NCBI RefSeq assembly: GCF_014647795.1
Contig: NZ_BMPW01000036.1
Location: 19,471 to 83,470, forward strand
Source: Actinoplanes campanulatus
GTDB lineage: Bacteria > Actinomycetota > Actinomycetes > Mycobacteriales > Micromonosporaceae
Length of the DNA: 64,000 bases
Direction of reading: 5' to 3'
Positions 59,870 to 64,000 of this stretch are shown here, in pieces. A program made the translations under genes and the position numbers. The notes beneath the pieces were generated by a model. It saw nothing but the letters and a program-made list of their open reading frames with translations. It did not search any database and was not told the origin of the DNA. Position 1 is the first letter of the stretch. Each line of letters starts with the position of its first letter.

Positions 59870-60493
59870 CTACTCGCGGGCCTTGACCGGTTGCCGGAGG
59901 ATGGTGCGGAGTCTGCCGGGGTCGACCTTGCGGGCGTCGCTGAGGTAGATCTCGTGATGCCGGCCGGTCATCTGGAGCCCGTTGTCCGGGATGAAGCGCT
60001 GGTGCATCTGTTCCAGCGTCGCGGTCTCGTCGTCGTAGGAGCCGACATGCAGGGTCTGCACACAGCGCCCTTCCGACAATGCGCCGAGGCGGACGTCGTG
60101 GAGGCGCCGTGGGCCGGCCTTGGCGGCGGTCTGTTCCACGGCGCCGGCGAACATGTCCTGGCCGATCCAGTCGGGCACCATGATCATGAGCGTCCAGTCC
60201 CACCGGCTCTTGTCCCGGGCCGCCGTGAACGAATCCATGTCGTCGGCCCACCACAGGCCTTCCAGCGGCATCACGACGTAATCGCGGCCGAGGTCCTGCT
60301 TGCTGGCGAATTTCAGCCGGTAGGCCAGGGGGTAGAGCGCCTCGGCCGCTTCGGTGAAGGCCGGGCCGGTGTTGGGATCGCCGTGCCCGTCGATCATGAG
60401 GTAGCGCAGGTCCGGCACGTCGACGATCTGGAAACGACCGCGCCGCGCCGAGTAGGTGCCGATCTCCTTCTTGAAGTCGATCTTGGTGGTCAT
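59870..60493 (-). CDS. GyrI-like small-molecule-binding protein
   Basis: The 207-residue product starts at MTTKIDFKKEIGTYSARRGR rather than at an upstream ATG. It carries a GyrI/Rob-type effector-binding fold: FQIVDVPDLRYLMIDGHGDP, EAAEALYPLAYRLKFASKQD, DWTLMIMVPDWIGQDMFAGA and EGRCVQTLHVGSYDDETATL. This matches the YdhR/GyrI group. In other bacteria such domains bind drugs or DNA gyrase inhibitors. It lacks a DNA-binding part here. It converges on the sigma operon. Confidence 0.82.
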   Translation of the reverse strand: MTTKIDFKKEIGTYSARRGRFQIVDVPDLRYLMIDGHGDPNTGPAFTEAAEALYPLAYRLKFASKQDLGRDYVVMPLEGLWWADDMDSFTAARDKSRWDWTLMIMVPDWIGQDMFAGAVEQTAAKAGPRRLHDVRLGALSEGRCVQTLHVGSYDDETATLEQMHQRFIPDNGLQMTGRHHEIYLSDARKVDPGRLRTILRQPVKARE

Positions 60494-60590
60494 CGGGAAG
60501 ACCGCCGGCGGAGGTGGTCGTCGGATGCGGAACCGGGCACCCACCCACCCTAAACCGCCCGCCCGTTACAGAAGCTGCTCGCCGCCGCTC

Positions 60591-61253
60591 TCACCGATGC
60601 GAGCGGACCAGGCCGGATTCGTAGGCGATGATCACGGCCTGGACCCGGTCACGGGCGCCGATCTTGGCCAGGACCCGGCCGACGTGTTTCTTCACGGTGG
60701 ATTCGGTCAGGGTGAAGTGCTCGGCGATCTCGGTGTTGGTCCAGCCCTGCCCGACAGCGACCAGCACCTCGCGTTCGCGTTCGCTCAGGCCGGCGAGGCG
60801 CGGGTCGGCCGCCGGCTGCGGGACGGGCGAGCGTTTCTCGGTGTAGGCGTCCATCAACTTCCGGGTCAGGCTGGGCGCCACGACCGCGTCGCCGGTGGCG
60901 ACGGCCCGGATGCCGGCGATCAGCTCGTCCGGGCGGGCGTCCTTGAGCAGGAAACCCGAGGCGCCGGCACGTAAGCCGGCGTAGACGTATTCGTCGAGGC
61001 CGAAGGTGGTCAGGATCAGCACGCGGGTACGGTCCCCGGCAGCGGTGATCCGGCGGGTCGCCTCGATGCCGTCCATGCCGGGCATCCGAATGTCCATGAG
61101 CACCACGTCGGGGCGTAACTGTTCGGCCTGGCGCACAGCGTCGGCGCCGTTGCCGGCCTCACCGAGCACCTCCGTTTCGGCGGTGCTGTCGAGTAGCATC
61201 CGGAAGCCGAGGCGCTGTAGTGGCTGGTCGTCGGCGATCAGCACAGTGATCAA
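60591..61253 (-). CDS. NarL/LuxR-type response regulator
   Basis: The 220-residue protein starts at a TTG in a four-base TTGA overlap with the kinase gene. The receiver domain has LIADDQPLQRLGFR, phosphoacceptor Asp in DVVLMDIRMPGMDG, Thr in LILTTFGLDE and Lys in GFLLKDARPD. LuxR-type HTH: LSEREREVLVAVGQGWTNTE, then FTLTESTVKKHVGRVLAKIG. All key residues are present. It likely controls the adjacent ABC transporter, as similar four-gene sets do in antibiotic-sensing systems. Confidence 0.92.
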   Translation of the reverse strand: MITVLIADDQPLQRLGFRMLLDSTAETEVLGEAGNGADAVRQAEQLRPDVVLMDIRMPGMDGIEATRRITAAGDRTRVLILTTFGLDEYVYAGLRAGASGFLLKDARPDELIAGIRAVATGDAVVAPSLTRKLMDAYTEKRSPVPQPAADPRLAGLSEREREVLVAVGQGWTNTEIAEHFTLTESTVKKHVGRVLAKIGARDRVQAVIIAYESGLVRSHR

Positions 61254-62503
61254 GGGTGTGGTCCTGTCGCGGTGAGAGTGACGTCGACGGCCCAGCCGCC
61301 ACGATGAGGGCCGGCGGTGACGGTGCCGCCGTAGAGGCTCGCGCGTTCGCGGATGCCGACGATGCCGTGACCGTCCGGCGAACGGGGGCCGGGGTGCTGG
61401 CCGGGCGAACCGCTGTCGGTCACCCGTACCGTCACCAGGTTTTTCTCTGATGTGACCGTGACCTGCGCGGAAGCGTCCTGGCCGGCATGTTTGAGGGTGT
61501 TGGTCAAGGCTTCCTGGACGATGCGGTAGACCGCGAGTTGCAGGCCCTGGCCGAGTTGGTGCAGGTCGCCGGTGGTGCGGTAGGTGACAGCGAGCCCGGC
61601 CGCGCGGACGCCGGTGAGGAGACGGTCGACGTCGGCGAGGCCGGGTTGCGGCGTGAGTTCCGGGTCGTGGGTGTCATCGCGGAGCACGCCGAGGACCCGG
61701 CGCAGGTCGCCGAGGGCCTGCCGGCCGGTCTCGCCGATCAGCCGTAACGGTTCGGCGGCCTTCTCCTGACGGTTGGTGGCGAGGGCGGCGCCGCCGTCGG
61801 CCAGGCCGATCATGATGGAGACGTGATGGCCGACGATGTCGTGCATCTCCCGGGCCACCCGGGCCCGCTCGGCCGCCACCGCCAGTCGGGCCTGCTGGTC
61901 GCGCTGGGTCTCCAGCCAGGTGACGCGGTCGCTCTGGGCGCCCTGGTAGGCGCGGAAGGTGCGCACCGCCAGGCCGGCGGCGATACCGGCCGAGCAGGTG
62001 CCGAGCAGCAGCAGGACGGTGGCCGGCCGATGATCCGCTACTGCCTGGAGGACGTAGACGGCGAAGACGAACTCGGCCGCGACGATCCCCGCCGCGAGCG
62101 CGACCACCCGCATCGAGCAGCGCGCGGCGACCCCGTAGAGCATCACGAGCACGACCACGCCGGTGCTGATCCAGACGCCCAGCGACCATTCGGCGAGCAG
62201 GATCACGGCGACCGCGAGGAAGGCGGCCATCGGGGCGCGGCGGCGCCACCACAGAGGTACGAGCAGCAGGGCGGCCGCCGCCAGACTCAACGCCGGCGGC
62301 TGGGCCGGCTCGTGCTCTCGGCCCTCGGTGAACTCCTCCGGCAGGCTGAACAACAGAAGCAGCCCGGCCACCACCGCGTTCGCCAACCAGGGATGGCGCT
62401 GATCCAGGTTGCGGAACCGGTCCCGCCTGCCGAGCATCCAGCGGGCGACCGGATGCCGCAGGAACGGATCCGGCTCGCGTGGTGTGGCCGGGCTGGTCAT
62501 CAT
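61250..62503 (-). CDS. NarL-type sensor histidine kinase
   Basis: This is a 417-residue kinase with five to six membrane helices in the first 185 residues (WLANAVVAGLLLLFSLPEE, LSLAAAALLLVPLWW, AFLAVAVILLAEWSLGVWIS, VVVLVMLYGVAARCSM, ALAAGIVAAEFVFAVYVLQA, LLLLGTCSAGIAAGLAVR). The HisKA_3 helix carries phospho-His in VAREMHDIVGHHVSIMIGLA, and the HATPase has QEALTNTLKHAG and GHGIVGIRERASLYGG. The large membrane sensor without an external loop suggests sensing of a membrane-active compound or of the transporter. A 22-base gap separates it from the permease gene. Confidence 0.9.
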   Translation of the reverse strand: MMTSPATPREPDPFLRHPVARWMLGRRDRFRNLDQRHPWLANAVVAGLLLLFSLPEEFTEGREHEPAQPPALSLAAAALLLVPLWWRRRAPMAAFLAVAVILLAEWSLGVWISTGVVVLVMLYGVAARCSMRVVALAAGIVAAEFVFAVYVLQAVADHRPATVLLLLGTCSAGIAAGLAVRTFRAYQGAQSDRVTWLETQRDQQARLAVAAERARVAREMHDIVGHHVSIMIGLADGGAALATNRQEKAAEPLRLIGETGRQALGDLRRVLGVLRDDTHDPELTPQPGLADVDRLLTGVRAAGLAVTYRTTGDLHQLGQGLQLAVYRIVQEALTNTLKHAGQDASAQVTVTSEKNLVTVRVTDSGSPGQHPGPRSPDGHGIVGIRERASLYGGTVTAGPHRGGWAVDVTLTATGPHP

Positions 62504-62525
62504 GTGATTGTCGGTGCGGCTGGGG

Positions 62526-63314
62526 TCAGGCGTCGGATTTCGCCAACCGGTACGCCGCGGCCCCGAGGGTGATCGCGGCGTAACCGGCGAGGACGGCCAG
62601 GCCGGCCGGCCGGCTGAGGGCGGCGCCGGACGAGGTCAGCGACATGATCGTGTCGCCGGCGTTGCTGGGCAGGTAGGGGTCGATGTTCCCGGCCCAGGAG
62701 TCGGGCAGCAGCATGGTCAGACCCGGCAGGATCAGCAGGACGCCGGCGAGGATCGTGATGCCGCCCGCGCTGGAGCGGACCAGGGTGCCCAGCCCGACAC
62801 CGATGACCGCGACCAGCCCGAGGTAGAGGCCGGCACTGAGCAGGGCGCGCAGCACGCCGTCGTCGCCGAGGTCGAGCGCGGTCATCACGTCCGGCACCAG
62901 TGGTGCGCCCGCCAGGAACGACGCCAGCGCGCCGGCGGCCGTCGCGACGGCCGCGGTCCCCCCGGCGATCGCCGCCTTGGACCACAGCACAGGCAGCCGG
63001 GACGGCACCGCCGTCAGGGTCGAGCGGATCATGCCGGTGCTGTACTCCCCCGCGGAGAGCAGTACGCCGAGGACACCGACCGCCAGAGCGGCGAAGGCGG
63101 AGCCGCTCAGAGCCAGGCCGACCGGATCGGTGGTTTCGGCGCCGGGGCCACTGCCGTCCTCCGGCTCGAACGTGGCGGCCACGATCAAACCGGCCGTGAC
63201 CAGCAGCAGCACCGAGACTGCGAGGGTGATCCAGGAGGAGCGCAGGGACCAGAACTTGGTCCATTCGCCGTGCAGGACGCCGCGGGCGGTGAGCCGGTAG
63301 GTGGGGCTGGTCAT
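62526..63314 (-). CDS. ABC-2 type transporter permease
   Basis: This 262-residue permease has six membrane helices (WITLAVSVLLLVTAGLIVAA, SAFAALAVGVLGVLLSAGE, AAVATAAGALASFLAGA, LLSAGLYLGLVAVIGVGLG, ITILAGVLLILPGLTMLLP, LAVLAGYAAITLGAAAYRL). The gating motif around GEYSTGMIRSTLTAVPSRLP is typical of ABC-2 drug exporters. It starts in an ATGA overlap with the ATPase gene. With the ATPase and the two-component system it forms an antibiotic-response type module; the substrate is unknown. Confidence 0.87.
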   Translation of the reverse strand: MTSPTYRLTARGVLHGEWTKFWSLRSSWITLAVSVLLLVTAGLIVAATFEPEDGSGPGAETTDPVGLALSGSAFAALAVGVLGVLLSAGEYSTGMIRSTLTAVPSRLPVLWSKAAIAGGTAAVATAAGALASFLAGAPLVPDVMTALDLGDDGVLRALLSAGLYLGLVAVIGVGLGTLVRSSAGGITILAGVLLILPGLTMLLPDSWAGNIDPYLPSNAGDTIMSLTSSGAALSRPAGLAVLAGYAAITLGAAAYRLAKSDA

Positions 63315-64000
63315 CGGGTCGCCTCCTGCAGGGCGCGGCCGGCGGTGTACTCGACGGCGTCGCGGGTCAGGTCCATGAAGGCCTCCTCGAGCGAGACCCG
63401 GTGCTGGGTGAGTTCGTGCAGCGCGATCCGGTGGTCGGCGGCGATCTGCCCGACCTCGCCGGCGCCCATGCCGTCGACCAGCAGTTCCTCGGTTGCGACG
63501 GAGGTGACCGTGACGCCCGGCCGGGACAGCAGTTCGCCTAGCACGCCGGCCTGGGCGGTGCCGACCTTGACGCCGCCCCCGGCGGTCTGCGCGATCAGGT
63601 CGGCGACGGTGGTGTCGGCCAGGAGCCGGCCACGGCCGACGATCACCAGATGGTCGGCGATCAGCGAGGTCTCACTCATCAGATGCGACGACAGCATCAC
63701 GGTACGGCCCTCGGCCGCCAGTCCGGCCAGAAGGTGGCGCACCCACAGCACCCCTTCCGGGTCGAGGCCGTTGACCGGCTCGTCCAGCATGATCACTTTG
63801 GGGTCGCCGAGGAGCGCGGCGGCGATGCCGAGACGCTGACCCATGCCGAGAGAGAAGCCGCCGACCCGTTTGCCGGCCACCTTACCGAGGCCGGCGAGGT
63901 CGATCACCTCGTCGACGCGCCGGCGCGGGATGCCGTGGGTGCGGGGATTGTCAAGATAACGGTGTAACTCGATGTTGTGATGGTTAGTTGCGTCCGGCGG
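63311..64000 (-). CDS. ABC-2 type transporter ATPase, 5' partial
   Basis: The visible part of about 225 residues contains the signature region GGFSLGMGQRLGIAAALLGD, Walker B PKVIMLDEPVNGLDPEGVLW and H-loop VMLSSHLMSETSLIADH, plus the C-terminal domain. Walker A and the start lie outside the window. The frame stays open to the edge. Upstream of THGIPRRRVDEV the residues (TNHHNIELHRYLDN) no longer fit the family, and the DNA composition changes, so the gene may be interrupted near position 63950. Confidence 0.82.
   Translation of the reverse strand, partial: PPDATNHHNIELHRYLDNPRTHGIPRRRVDEVIDLAGLGKVAGKRVGGFSLGMGQRLGIAAALLGDPKVIMLDEPVNGLDPEGVLWVRHLLAGLAAEGRTVMLSSHLMSETSLIADHLVIVGRGRLLADTTVADLIAQTAGGGVKVGTAQAGVLGELLSRPGVTVTSVATEELLVDGMGAGEVGQIAADHRIALHELTQHRVSLEEAFMDLTRDAVEYTAGRALQEATR

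Overview
The window is one continuous stretch of very GC-rich DNA. It has GTG and TTG starts, many 1- to 4-base stop/start overlaps, dense two-component, TetR and ECF regulation, a fused MnhAB antiporter subunit and type VII-style toxin genes. This points to a filamentous actinobacterium, and Micromonosporaceae (Actinoplanes-like) is my best inference from gene style. I saw no rRNA, tRNA, CRISPR array or phage core.

Region by region. Positions 1-3.7 kb hold the 3' end of a diguanylate cyclase, a scar where a hydrolase and a TetR gene have both lost their 5' parts, a barstar-like gene, a frameshifted LD-carboxypeptidase and an HD-domain protein. Positions 3.8-11 kb are a tightly coupled four-gene ABC exporter operon (two ATPases, two FtsX-like permeases), in which one ATPase carries an AbrB-like tail. 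Positions 11.1-13.1 kb hold a lipoprotein, a secreted protein and a ClpX-zinc-finger/HTH protein. Positions 13.2-19.6 kb are a complete Mrp-type Na+/H+ antiporter operon (AB, C, D, E, F, G) led by a KhtT-like regulatory subunit, divergent from a NarL-type two-component system.

Positions 21.4-31.6 kb are an inter-bacterial conflict island. A YbaB-like gene and a WXG100-like gene lead into an 1807-residue polymorphic toxin with two papain-fold domains and a C-terminal RNase A-like domain. It is followed by a decaying array of paralogous putative immunity genes. Divergent from it are two tandem proteins that combine an Imm35-like segment, a YwqJ-type deaminase core and a SUKH-3 immunity-like domain. 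Positions 31.7-36.2 kb carry a helical-repeat protein divergent from a three-gene cassette (radical SAM, AmgK-like sugar kinase, M15 peptidase) and a tiny membrane protein.

Positions 36.4-45.6 kb are mixed accessory genes: a phosphotransferase, an internally deleted isochorismatase, an RNA ligase, several unknown proteins, a DHFR-like reductase, a TPR protein that appears to have lost its CHAT protease, a TetR/oxidoreductase pair with a double palindrome, and a secreted aegerolysin-like protein. Positions 45.8-48.5 kb hold a HelR-type RNA polymerase rescue ATPase with a rifamycin-associated element in its leader and a G-quadruplex-forming tract upstream. Positions 49.0-51.9 kb are a TetR-controlled membrane operon including an isoprenylcysteine-methyltransferase/DCC fusion. 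Positions 51.9-54.1 kb are a LysR/dialkylglycine decarboxylase pair.

Positions 54.1-58.1 kb look like an integration and decay zone, with a HAD stub, an AcrVA2-like gene, an SDR-type epimerase and chemoreceptor and winged-helix remnants. Positions 58.1-60.5 kb hold an unknown gene, an ECF sigma factor with its membrane partner and a GyrI-like protein. Positions 60.6-64 kb are an ABC transporter plus two-component system whose ATPase runs off the window, with a change of base composition in the last bases.
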